Origin: an uncultured Muribaculaceae bacterium
GTDB lineage: Bacteria; Bacteroidota; Bacteroidia; Bacteroidales; Muribaculaceae
Reading direction: 5' to 3'
DNA length: 19,536 bases
NCBI GenBank assembly: GCA_910583795.1
Contig: CAJTZQ010000070.1
Location: forward strand, 1-19,536
In this document: piece after piece, positions 13,101 through 19,536 of the stretch
How the letters are laid out: each line of letters opens with the position of its first letter
How positions within the stretch are numbered: the first letter of the stretch is position 1
Program-made: the position numbers and the translations under genes
Notes under the pieces: generated by a model
What the model was told of the DNA's origin: nothing
The model's input: only the letters and a program-made list of their open reading frames with translations
The model's database searches: none

Positions 13101-14417
13101 TTATTTGTCGCGCATGAATATGGAGATGGGGGTTCCATGGAAATCCCATTTCTCACGTATCTTGTTTTCGAGGAAACGGCGATAAGGCTCTTTTACCCAT
13201 TGGGGTAGATTGCAGAAGAATATGAAAGTAGGAATCACAGACTCCTTAAGCATGGTGACATATTTTATTTTTACAAATTTGCCTTTATTGCTCGGGGGAG
13301 GTGTGAGGGCTATCTGTTCAAGCATATAGGTGTTGAGCTGAGAAGTGGGTATCAAGCGACGACGGTTGTTGTAAACCTCGATAGCAGTTTCAAGCACCTT
13401 ATAAATTCTCTGTTTTGTGGTGGCAGAAGTGAAAAGAATCGGGAAATCTGTGAAAGGGGCAAAACGTTGCCGGATTGCATTTTCGAAAACTTTTTGAGCT
13501 GTGACAGACTTGTCTTGAACGAGATCCCACTTGTTTACGCATACCACAAGTCCTTTCTTATTACGCTGAATGAGCCCGAATATGCTTGCATCCTGACTTT
13601 CGATGCCGCGTGTGGCGTCGATCATAAGGATGCATACATCGCTTGCCTCGATTGCGCGTATGGAACGAATAACGCTATAATATTCGATATCTTCATTCAC
13701 TTTCTGCTTTTTGCGGATGCCGGCTGTGTCGACAAGGTAGAAATCGAAACCGAATTTATTGTAACGGTGGTAGATTGAATCGCGTGTCGTACCGGCGATG
13801 TCGGTCACGATGTGGCGTTCTTCACCGATAAAAGCGTTTATAAGAGATGATTTTCCGGCATTCGGGCGACCCACTATTGCAAACTTGGCTATATTATCTT
13901 CCGGTTTGTCGTCTTCCGATGGCTCAGGCATATCCTCTATGATCTTGTCAAGTAGCTCTCCGGTGCCGCTCCCGTTTGCAGACGAAACTTCAATAGGGTC
14001 GCCTAATCCGAGAGAATAAAACTCAGGTATGTTGAACCGTGCGTCACCCTTGTCTTCCTTGTTAGCCACGAGTATGACAGGTTTTTTTGAGCGACGGAGA
14101 ATTGCCGCCACTTGATCGTCGAGATCAGTGACTCCGTTGGATGCATCCACCACAAATAGGATCACGTCAGCTTCCTCGATAGCGATCTGTACCTGTTTGT
14201 TGATCTCTTCTTCGAAAATATCTTCAGAGTTGACCACCCATCCGCCGGTGTCGACAATTGAAAATTCTTGTCCACACCAGTCAACCATTCCATACTGACG
14301 GTCGCGTGTGGTGCCCGCAGTGTCGTCGACGATTGCGTTGCGGGTCTGCGTCAAACGGTTGAAGAGGGTTGATTTACCCACATTCGGCCGCCCTACTATT
14401 GCTACTAATCTGCTCAT
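13101..14417 (-). CDS. der: Ribosome biogenesis GTPase Der (EngA)
   Basis: A double-GTPase that acts in 50S subunit assembly. It has 438 residues. The first G domain shows GRPNVGKS (9-16), DTGG (56-59) and NKED (119-122). The second shows GRPNAGKS (183-190), DTAG (230-233) and NKWD (295-298). The remaining ~100 residues are the KH-like C-terminal domain, ending FHGTPISIFMRDK. An acidic linker (EPSEDDKPED, about 165-174) joins the G domains. It is the last gene after era on the same strand, with 173 bases between them that carry repeat R3. Confidence 0.97.
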   Translation of the reverse strand: MSRLVAIVGRPNVGKSTLFNRLTQTRNAIVDDTAGTTRDRQYGMVDWCGQEFSIVDTGGWVVNSEDIFEEEINKQVQIAIEEADVILFVVDASNGVTDLDDQVAAILRRSKKPVILVANKEDKGDARFNIPEFYSLGLGDPIEVSSANGSGTGELLDKIIEDMPEPSEDDKPEDNIAKFAIVGRPNAGKSSLINAFIGEERHIVTDIAGTTRDSIYHRYNKFGFDFYLVDTAGIRKKQKVNEDIEYYSVIRSIRAIEASDVCILMIDATRGIESQDASIFGLIQRNKKGLVVCVNKWDLVQDKSVTAQKVFENAIRQRFAPFTDFPILFTSATTKQRIYKVLETAIEVYNNRRRLIPTSQLNTYMLEQIALTPPPSNKGKFVKIKYVTMLKESVIPTFIFFCNLPQWVKEPYRRFLENKIREKWDFHGTPISIFMRDK

Positions 14418-14424
14418 TTTATAA

Positions 14425-14584
14425 ATTTAAGTTTCGCAAGTTCACTTAAGGTTTGAAAGTTAAGGGGTTAAAGGGTTAGATTTATATATAATATTCAGGA
14501 AGCCTGATATTTATCCACGATTGGAGATTAACCTTTTAACCTAATAAACACATAACCCTCAACTTTCGCTTGCGAAAGTTGAAT
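14425..14584. repeat. Palindromic intergenic repeat, copy R3, with 106-base insert
   Basis: Left half 14425-14447 and right half 14554-14584 match the two halves of R1 (301-356). In R1 the halves are separated by two bases, here by 106 (14448-14553). The right half contains the perfect TCAACTTTCGC/GCGAAAGTTGA hairpin. The interior has further complementary arms, GGTTAAAGGGTTA against TAACCTTTTAACC. It fills almost the whole spacer between era and der. Confidence 0.7.
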
Positions 14585-14590
14585 AATTAA

Positions 14591-15502
14591 TTATTCGATA
14601 TAACCGAAAGCACGGAGTTTGCTTTCGCGGTTGCGCCAGTCTTTCTCCACTTTCACGAATATTTCGAGAAATACTTTCTTACCGAAAAATTTTTCGATAT
14701 CGTGGCGTGCCTCGATTCCGACTTTCTTTATTTTTTCTCCCCCCTTGCCGATTATTATCCCTTTCTGGGAATCACGCTCAACGTAAATGACTGACATGAT
14801 ATGGATTGCATTGTCTTTTTCTTCAAATTTCTCTACGAGCACTTCAGTGCTGTAAGGGATCTCTTTATCGTAGTTTAAAAGCAGTTTTTCCCTTATTATC
14901 TCAGTCACGAAGAAACGGGCGGGTTTGTCGGTGAGAGCATCTTTTCCGAAAAATGGTGGAGACACAGGCAGAAGTTCCACAATCCGGTTTTTAAGATTAT
15001 CTATATTAAAGTGTTCTTGAGCACTTGTGGGAAAGATCTCTGCGTTTGGAAGACGTTTGTGCCATTCCTCGACGAGTTTTTCAAGGTCGCCGTCCCCTTT
15101 CAAGAGATCAATTTTATTGATAACCAGCAATACCGGGATATTCTCTTTTGCTACACGGTCAAGATAATCTTTGTTTTTTTCAGGGTCTTCCACCACATCG
15201 GTGACATAAAGGAGGATATCTGCGTCGGTCAAAGCCCCTTCAGAGAATTCAAGCATTGATTCCTGAAGTTTATATTTTGGCTTGAGCACACCGGGCGTGT
15301 CAGAATAAACAATCTGGTAGTCAGGGGTGTTGACAATTCCCATAATACGATGCCGAGTGGTCTGGGCTTTCGATGTAATGATAGAAATGCGTTCCCCCAC
15401 GAGATCATTCATGAGAGTTGATTTTCCAACATTAGGATTCCCGACAATATTTACAAACCCTGCCTTGTGGGTCTGGGGTATATCTTTTATTTCTTCTTCC
15501 AT
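14591..15502 (-). CDS. era: GTPase Era
   Basis: An essential GTPase that binds the 3' end of 16S rRNA during 30S assembly. It has 303 residues. G1 is GNPNVGKST (21-29), G3 DTPG (68-71), and G4 NKID (129-132). The C-terminal KH domain carries the GxxG-type loop in GIIIGKGGEKIKKVG (about 258-272). The N-terminus has a short charged extension (MEEEIKDIPQTHK), which is acceptable since an ATG at 15502 is the only good start before the G1 motif. Upstream, a terminator (15613-15653) separates it from fabH, so it probably has its own promoter in the 110-base gap. No clean TAnnTTTG box was found there. Confidence 0.97.
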   Translation of the reverse strand: MEEEIKDIPQTHKAGFVNIVGNPNVGKSTLMNDLVGERISIITSKAQTTRHRIMGIVNTPDYQIVYSDTPGVLKPKYKLQESMLEFSEGALTDADILLYVTDVVEDPEKNKDYLDRVAKENIPVLLVINKIDLLKGDGDLEKLVEEWHKRLPNAEIFPTSAQEHFNIDNLKNRIVELLPVSPPFFGKDALTDKPARFFVTEIIREKLLLNYDKEIPYSTEVLVEKFEEKDNAIHIMSVIYVERDSQKGIIIGKGGEKIKKVGIEARHDIEKFFGKKVFLEIFVKVEKDWRNRESKLRAFGYIE

Positions 15503-15612
15503 ATCAATAATAATTTGGGTTATAAACGGTCGAACGATATATCGGCCTATAGAATAAACGCCATATCAGCTTATGGTGTTCAGCGAATGGGGAAGGAGAA
15601 GGGAAGTATTTT

Positions 15613-15653
15613 AATAAAAACGGGTCGATGGAAAGAATAATCCATCGGCCCGT
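15613..15653 (-). terminator. Terminator after fabH
   Basis: On the minus strand ACGGGCCGATGGA (15653-15641) pairs with TCCATCGACCCGT (15632-15620) with one mismatch, around an eight-base loop, and is followed by TTTTTAT. It lies 28 bases after the fabH stop. Confidence 0.85.
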
Positions 15654-15681
15654 AAAAGATATGGTTTATCCGGGTGACAGA

Positions 15682-16671
15682 TTAGGAATCAAAAGCCCAG
15701 ATAAGATACATCGCACCCCAAGTGAATCCTGCACCGAAAGCAGTCATCACGATCTTGTCGCCCTTCTTGAGTTTATGTTTATATTCGTCAAGGCAGAGCG
15801 GAATGGATGCGGCAGAAGTGTTGCCGTAATGTTGGATATTGACAAGAACTTTGTTTTCGTCAATTTTAGTCCTGCCGGCGACAGCCTCGATGATTCTGAG
15901 GTTTGCCTGATGAGGTACAAACCAGTCTATCTCATCTACTGTGAGATTATTGCGTTTCATCACAGATAAAGAAGATGATAGCATGTCTTTGACTGCGTTC
16001 TTGTAGACGTTTCTACCTTCCTGATATATGTAGTGTTCGCGAGCCTCGACAGTTTCGATAGAAGCCGGTTTTACAGAACCTCCCGCTTTCATCAGGAGAT
16101 GCGGCAAGCCTGTTCCGTCGATATGGAATTCACCGTCCATTACGCCCACGTTTTCTTCAGTCGGCTCCACAAGGACTGCCGCAGCTGCGTCGCCAAACAA
16201 AGGGCATGTGGCACGGTCTTCATAATCAACCATGCTTGACATCTTTTCAGCACACACCACGATCACCTTTTTATAAAGTCCCCCCTGGATATATGCCCTC
16301 GCTGCCTGGAGCGTCACGATAAAGCCGGCGCAAGCCGCCTGGATGTCGTAGGAGTAGGCATTTGTAAGACCGAGCTCATGGGCGATTACAGATCCTGTTG
16401 AAGGGAAACGATAATCAGGGTTGGAAGTTGCGCAGATGAGGAGGTCTATTTCTTCCGGTTTGGTTGAAGTAGAGTCAAGAAGTTTCTCAACTGCCTTGAT
16501 TCCAAGGTAGCTGGAACCCTTAGAGTCATCCTTAAGAATTCTGCGCTCTTTGATGCCGACACGGGTGGTGATCCACTCGTCGTTGGTGTCGACCATCTTG
16601 GAGAGCATATCATTGTCGAGGATGTCGTCAGGGACGTAAGAAGCGATACCGCTGATTTTTGCGTTTAGCAT
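15682..16671 (-). CDS. fabH: Beta-ketoacyl-ACP synthase III
   Basis: Condenses acyl-CoA with malonyl-ACP to start fatty-acid synthesis (type II). It has 329 residues. The catalytic triad is visible: Cys114 in AACAGF, His254 in VPHQAN and Asn284 in HYGNTSAAS. The C-terminal GAGFTWGAMYLIW is also characteristic. The start MLNAKISGIASYVP is the usual N-terminus. Upstream on the same strand lie rpmF (114 bases away) and DUF177, but no plsX intervenes, unlike in gammaproteobacteria. A terminator follows. Confidence 0.97.
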   Translation of the reverse strand: MLNAKISGIASYVPDDILDNDMLSKMVDTNDEWITTRVGIKERRILKDDSKGSSYLGIKAVEKLLDSTSTKPEEIDLLICATSNPDYRFPSTGSVIAHELGLTNAYSYDIQAACAGFIVTLQAARAYIQGGLYKKVIVVCAEKMSSMVDYEDRATCPLFGDAAAAVLVEPTEENVGVMDGEFHIDGTGLPHLLMKAGGSVKPASIETVEAREHYIYQEGRNVYKNAVKDMLSSSLSVMKRNNLTVDEIDWFVPHQANLRIIEAVAGRTKIDENKVLVNIQHYGNTSAASIPLCLDEYKHKLKKGDKIVMTAFGAGFTWGAMYLIWAFDS

Positions 16672-16702
16672 AATGGCTGCTTAGAAATGAACTATAAAAT
16701 GT

Positions 16703-16739
16703 AGGCGACTCCACCGTGGTTATGCGGTGGAGTCAGCCT
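16703..16739. other. Hairpin between rpmF and fabH
   Basis: AGGCGACTCCACCG (16703-16716) pairs with CGGTGGAGTCAGCCT (16725-16739), giving 14 base pairs with one bulged A and an eight-base loop. There is no T-tract after it on the minus strand, so it is more likely a processing or stability element than a full terminator. It may let ribosomal protein L32 and FabH accumulate at different levels. Confidence 0.6.
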
Positions 16740-16785
16740 GATGGTTTAGCCTCTGATAATGACGGGGATATGAGCCCGTGTTTAG

Positions 16786-16968
16786 TCAGACGTTAGCTTT
16801 CTCGATAACCTGTTTCCCGCGATAGTATCCGCATTCGCCACAAACTGTGTGGTAAACGTGCCATGCGCCACAGTTAGGACAGATAGCCAGTGTAGGGATA
16901 AGAGCTTTGTCGTGAGTACGACGTTTCGCGGTGCGGGTATGCGATTGTCTGCGTTTAGGATGTGCCAT
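16786..16968 (-). CDS. rpmF: 50S ribosomal protein L32
   Basis: A 60-residue, basic ribosomal protein of the large subunit. The start MAHPKRRQSHTRTAKRRTHD is the family hallmark. Cys30-x2-Cys33 and Cys43-x2-Cys46 form the zinc-binding (C+) version. It lies 57 bases after the DUF177 gene and 114 before fabH, an order conserved widely among bacteria. Confidence 0.98.
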   Translation of the reverse strand: MAHPKRRQSHTRTAKRRTHDKALIPTLAICPNCGAWHVYHTVCGECGYYRGKQVIEKANV

Positions 16969-17025
16969 TGTTCTATAGTTTTAATTATTTTGTTAATGTC
17001 GGTTTATGAGGGGAGATTATAATTT

Positions 17026-17553
17026 TTAGTCGTCGTTGTCGACTTCGTTTGCGATCTCTTCATCGACTTCGTCAAGAGCCTCATCGATGTCATCGCCTGC
17101 GTTTGAACGATGTTTGTGGAGGGCAGCCGCCATGGCTCTGTTGCACTTTCCGAGAGGGTGAACGTGTCGGAGGGGAATGGTGAGCACGATGGTGTCGTAG
17201 AGCATGTAAGCCACATTGATGTAGCTGTCGCTCTCGGGAATGATGAGAAGATCGTCGGTCTCATCATTATAGTCTTCACCATATTTCACAGTGATGTGAT
17301 AAGAGGTGTCTACGTCAAGATCGATAGGGTCAAGGCATCTGTCGCACGGCACTTGAATCATCCCTTTGCAGGTGAAGGTAAGATCGTAAGCCTCGTTCTT
17401 TTTTATAAGATCGAGATGTACGTGTACGTCAGATGAAATGACGTCGGGATTTTCCATATTTTTGAAAAACTCCGAGCCACACTCAAACTCTTGTTCATGT
17501 TTCCCGTCTGCCAATGAGGCGAGCTGAACTTTATATTGCGAAAATTTTCCCAC
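17026..17553 (-). CDS. YceD/DUF177 family protein
   Basis: Small cytoplasmic protein of the YceD family, nearly always encoded next to rpmF and linked in some organisms with 23S rRNA accumulation. It has 175 residues. The central PCDRCLDP (69-76, Cys70 and Cys73) and the later IPLRHVHPLGKCN (126-138) are the conserved parts. The last 25 residues are strongly acidic (DDIDEALDEVDEEIANEVDNDD), a tail seen in some homologues. It heads the rpmF-fabH unit, downstream of tRNA-Arg on the same strand. No clear promoter is seen in the 72 bases after the tRNA, so it may share the tRNA promoter. Confidence 0.9.
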   Translation of the reverse strand: MGKFSQYKVQLASLADGKHEQEFECGSEFFKNMENPDVISSDVHVHLDLIKKNEAYDLTFTCKGMIQVPCDRCLDPIDLDVDTSYHITVKYGEDYNDETDDLLIIPESDSYINVAYMLYDTIVLTIPLRHVHPLGKCNRAMAAALHKHRSNAGDDIDEALDEVDEEIANEVDNDD

Positions 17554-17625
17554 TTTTTGAGAATGTTATCAACCGTCTGCCGGGATTGCCGATAAATAGC
17601 GCCGTCAGAGGTTTTATTTTTTCTG

Positions 17626-17697
17626 TACCTCCGAGGAGAATCGAACTCCTATCTAAAGTTTAGGAAACTTCTATTCTATCCGTTGAACTACAGAGGC
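17626..17697 (-). tRNA. tRNA-Arg(CCU)
   Basis: On the minus strand the acceptor GCCTCTG (17697 downward) pairs with CGGAGGT at the 3' end, with G-U wobbles, followed by discriminator A. The anticodon arm AAGT-TTCCTAA-ACTT gives CCT. The T arm is AGGAG-TTCGATT-CTCCT. The total is 72 bases without an encoded CCA. It reads the Arg codon AGG. Confidence 0.93.
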
Positions 17698-17758
17698 AGA
17701 CACACATATTAGACAGCCGATGTTCCTTCTGGAGGTCACAGTTGCCGATATTGTGGCG

Positions 17759-17790
17759 CAAAATTAGTGAAAATTTTGATTTTGTGCAAA
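17759..17790 (-). promoter_or_regulatory. Promoter for tRNA-Arg
   Basis: On the minus strand TTTG (17787-17790), exactly 20 bases, TAATTTTG (17759-17766). This is a full match to the Bacteroidetes consensus, predicting a start near 17752 and a leader of about 55 bases before the tRNA. Confidence 0.65.
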
Positions 17791-17866
17791 ATTCCTTTGT
17801 CAAAACATTCCCCGAAACAACTATTTAAGGCTTTTTTACTTTTAAAAACGGGGCATGACACGTTTC

Positions 17867-18754
17867 TTATCTCATTTTGAGCACTGTCCCGGGTTCGTCT
17901 TTGGCTTTTTTATTGAGATCTTTTATAGTTTTCACTTTTACTCCGTAGCGTTGAGCCACGGAATGTAGGCTCTCCCCCTCCCCGATTGTGACTGAGGCTA
18001 TACCTTCCGGGGCATCGTCAAGTTTCTCTTCGAGATATACCTCTTCCCATGCTTTGATCTCATGATCTTTCCCCGCATCGTTATATTTCATCAGTTTTTT
18101 CGGTTTCAGGTTAAACTCCTTGGCGATCGAGGCGTAAGTGTCGCCCGGTGTGGCAACGACATAGTGCAAACCTCTTGAGCGGCGCACCGGGTGTGTGCGC
18201 ACAAGCATGTCGCGAATGAACGCCACGGTCTCCTCTGAATTTCTTCCGCTTTCCGTGTCGTAGGTATATAGGGAGTATCTTTCAATTATTGTGATCAGAC
18301 GTGCTGCATAGTTGGGGTCGGTGGCATATCCGCATTCCCGGAGACCTTTCGCCCAATTCTGATAGTCGGTGACATCGAGTTTGAACAGCTTTTGATATCT
18401 CGATCGGCGCAAGAACAGGGAATGGTCGCGAAAACTTTCCTCTACCGTGTTGTATTTTCTGAAGCATTCGTTAGGTGCGTCGTCGTTACGTTTCACGCTT
18501 TTCCCTTTCCATTCCTTATGGCATTTTATCCCGAAGTGGTTGTTGGCTTTTGATGCGAGTGTGCTTCTGCCAGCCGCACTTTCAAGGAGTCCCTGGGCGA
18601 GTGTGATTGATGCCGGGATTCCGAATTCATCCTGGTGCTCAACGGCAAGCGAGGAATATCTGTCGATATATTCCTCGTATGGATCTGACGCCCACGCTGA
18701 GATTGAAGAGATAAAGGATAGGATAATGATAGCAATAAAGTATGCGGATTTCAT
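17867..18754 (-). CDS. Secreted glucosaminidase (GH73-like) with two LysM domains
   Basis: Predicted peptidoglycan hydrolase that cuts after N-acetylglucosamine, probably in the periplasm for wall remodelling. It has 295 residues. A signal peptide (1-22, AWA-SD) is followed by the glucosaminidase domain (about 26-165) with the catalytic Glu58 in LAQGLLESAAGRS, NNHFGIKCHKEWKG (71-84) and the FRKYNTVEESFRDHSLFL segment (98-115). Two LysM repeats bind glycan: about 197-243 (HYVVATPGDTYASIAKEFN) and 255-295 (TIGEGESLHSVAQRYGV). The second ends at the C-terminus. It is a single gene, divergent from the DinD-like gene. Confidence 0.93.
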   Translation of the reverse strand: MKSAYFIAIIILSFISSISAWASDPYEEYIDRYSSLAVEHQDEFGIPASITLAQGLLESAAGRSTLASKANNHFGIKCHKEWKGKSVKRNDDAPNECFRKYNTVEESFRDHSLFLRRSRYQKLFKLDVTDYQNWAKGLRECGYATDPNYAARLITIIERYSLYTYDTESGRNSEETVAFIRDMLVRTHPVRRSRGLHYVVATPGDTYASIAKEFNLKPKKLMKYNDAGKDHEIKAWEEVYLEEKLDDAPEGIASVTIGEGESLHSVAQRYGVKVKTIKDLNKKAKDEPGTVLKMR

Positions 18755-18775
18755 TGTTTACATCTTATGAATATG

Positions 18776-18783
18776 CAAAATTA
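18776..18783 (-). promoter_or_regulatory. -7 element for the glucosaminidase gene
   Basis: On the minus strand TAATTTTG (18776-18783) lies 21 bases before the start codon, predicting a leader of about 15 bases. The nearest TTG upstream is only 16 bases away, so the -33 element is weak. Confidence 0.4.
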
Positions 18784-18823
18784 AGCAATTTTATTTTCTC
18801 AAGAATAATTCTATTGCGATTTG

Positions 18824-18854
18824 TTGATTGACTTAAATAAAATGTTTATCTTTG
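18824..18854 (+). promoter_or_regulatory. Promoter for the DinD-like gene
   Basis: TTG (18824-18826), 20 bases, TATCTTTG (18847-18854): a full match to the Bacteroidetes consensus. The start would be near 18861, leaving a leader of about 18 bases before ATG 18879. This also argues against a TTG start at 18852, which lies inside the -7 element. No LexA-like operator is obvious. Confidence 0.6.
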
Positions 18855-18878
18855 TTATCCATTTATTTGCATAAAAAT

Positions 18879-19499
18879 ATGAAAGCAAACGAGATACAGG
18901 ATCTTTTTAATAGTTTCGAATCTATTGCCTTCGATTATAATGGTGTGGATTGTTGGAGTGCAAGAGAATTGGCTCCGGTAATGGGTTATGTTCAATGGCG
19001 TAACTTCCAATCTATTATAGAGAAGGCAAAAGAGTCAGCGGAAAATGCGGGAGAAAGTATATCAAACCATTTTGCTGACGTCAGCAAAATGGTTCCAATC
19101 GGTTCCGGATCTGAGCGTCAGATTAATGATGTTATATTGACTCGATATGCATGTTATCTGATTGCTCAGAACGGAGATCCTCGTAAAGCAGAGATTGCAT
19201 TTGCTCAGAATTATTTTGCTGTTCAGACGCGGCGTGCAGAACTTGTTTATCAGCGTCTGCTTGATTATGAACGGGTAAAAGCGCGTGCTAAACTTGCATC
19301 AACTGAGCATACTCTTTCTGGTGTGTTATATGAAAGAGGTGTTGACTCTAAAGGGTTTGCAATCATTCGTGCTAAAGGAGACCGTGCTCTTTTTGGTATC
19401 GACACTGCTTTAATGAAAAGACGAGTGGGTGCTCCGGAAAAACGTCCGCTTGCTGATTTTCTTTCAACAATTGCTATTAAAACCTGTTGGTTGAATTAA
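18879..19499 (+). CDS. dinD: DinD-like (DNA damage-inducible protein D) protein, C-terminally truncated
   Basis: Related to E. coli DinD, a damage-induced protein reported to affect RecA activity. Here it has 206 residues, against about 270-280 for typical members. The N-terminal BRO-like core is well kept: DCWSARELAPVMGYVQWRNF, then ILTRYACYLIAQNGDPRK and FAVQTRRAEL. Further on are VLYERGVDSKGFAIIRAKGD and ALFGIDTALMKRRVGAPEKR. The conserved run RPLADFLSTIAIK is then followed at once by TCWLN and a stop, where homologues continue with more charged helices. So the 3' end looks replaced or frameshifted close to 19480. The start is ATG 18879, 25 bases after a strong -7 element. A 30-bp perfect palindrome (19065-19094) lies in the gene. 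Confidence 0.85.
   Translation: MKANEIQDLFNSFESIAFDYNGVDCWSARELAPVMGYVQWRNFQSIIEKAKESAENAGESISNHFADVSKMVPIGSGSERQINDVILTRYACYLIAQNGDPRKAEIAFAQNYFAVQTRRAELVYQRLLDYERVKARAKLASTEHTLSGVLYERGVDSKGFAIIRAKGDRALFGIDTALMKRRVGAPEKRPLADFLSTIAIKTCWLN
19065..19094. repeat. 30-bp perfect palindrome inside the DinD-like gene
   Basis: AACCATTTTGCTGAC (19065-19079) is followed without a spacer by its exact reverse complement GTCAGCAAAATGGTT (19080-19094). It fills exactly ten codons in frame (NHFADVSKMV, residues 63-72). The centre TGACGTCA is itself a common dyad-type site. Confidence 0.9.
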
Positions 19500-19536
19500 A
19501 TTAGAGAATATTTTATCTGCCCAATCGGACGATGAT

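Noticed and set aside
18852..18881. TTG start for the DinD-like gene giving a nine-residue extension
   Set aside because: The TTG lies within the promoter -7 element (18847-18854), upstream of the expected transcription start; ATG 18879 is better.
1..19536. CRISPR array, restriction-modification, toxin-antitoxin or other defence system
   Set aside because: No regularly spaced repeats and no recognised defence proteins; apart from the DinD-like gene the coding content is mostly core functions.

Overview
The window looks like chromosomal DNA of a Bacteroidales bacterium, probably Muribaculaceae or a close relative. Three things point there. Genes lack Shine-Dalgarno sequences. Several transcription units begin with the Bacteroidetes promoter pattern (TTG or TTTG, about 20 bases, then TAnnTTTG). 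The cluster of a YceD-like protein, L32, FabH, Era and Der without plsX is usual for that group. The assignment is inferred from sequence character and gene order, not from a database search.

Layout. Positions 1-53 hold a partial tRNA-Ser(GCU) on the minus strand. Then come pyrH and frr on the plus strand, closed by a terminator, and an AT-rich family 2 glycosyltransferase gene. Convergent to it are a SpoU/TrmH-type RNA methyltransferase and nadA. A gene-free stretch of about 1.1 kb (4491-5573) holds a cluster of TTATCTACA/TTTTCTACA boxes, a GC-rich hairpin, an open frame without a start codon, and a 164-bp foldback element. Next, all on the minus strand, is a four-subunit 2-oxoacid:ferredoxin oxidoreductase operon (ferredoxin, alpha, beta, gamma) with a terminator, and upstream of it a sirtuin gene. 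On the plus strand follow a secreted His/Arg/Pro-rich protein, ruvB and a polysaccharide-type flippase. The minus strand then carries der, era, fabH, rpmF, the YceD/DUF177 gene, a complete tRNA-Arg(CCU) and a secreted glucosaminidase with two LysM domains. The last gene, on the plus strand, encodes a DinD-like protein that is cut short.

How the genes relate. pyrH and frr serve pyrimidine supply and ribosome recycling. The der-era-fabH-rpmF-DUF177 block couples ribosome assembly with fatty-acid initiation. nadA makes NAD precursor and the sirtuin consumes NAD, but they are in different units. The oxidoreductase operon is a typical anaerobe system linking 2-oxoacids, CoA and ferredoxin.

Most of the window is ordinary core chromosome. 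The unusual signals are: the 4.63-4.95 kb box cluster, which resembles a replication-initiator or regulator array; a 30-bp perfect palindrome in codon register inside the DinD-like gene; the foldback element next to a beheaded reading frame; and a family of CAACTTTCGC/GCGAAAGTTG palindromic repeats in three intergenic regions, one of which carries 106 extra bases.
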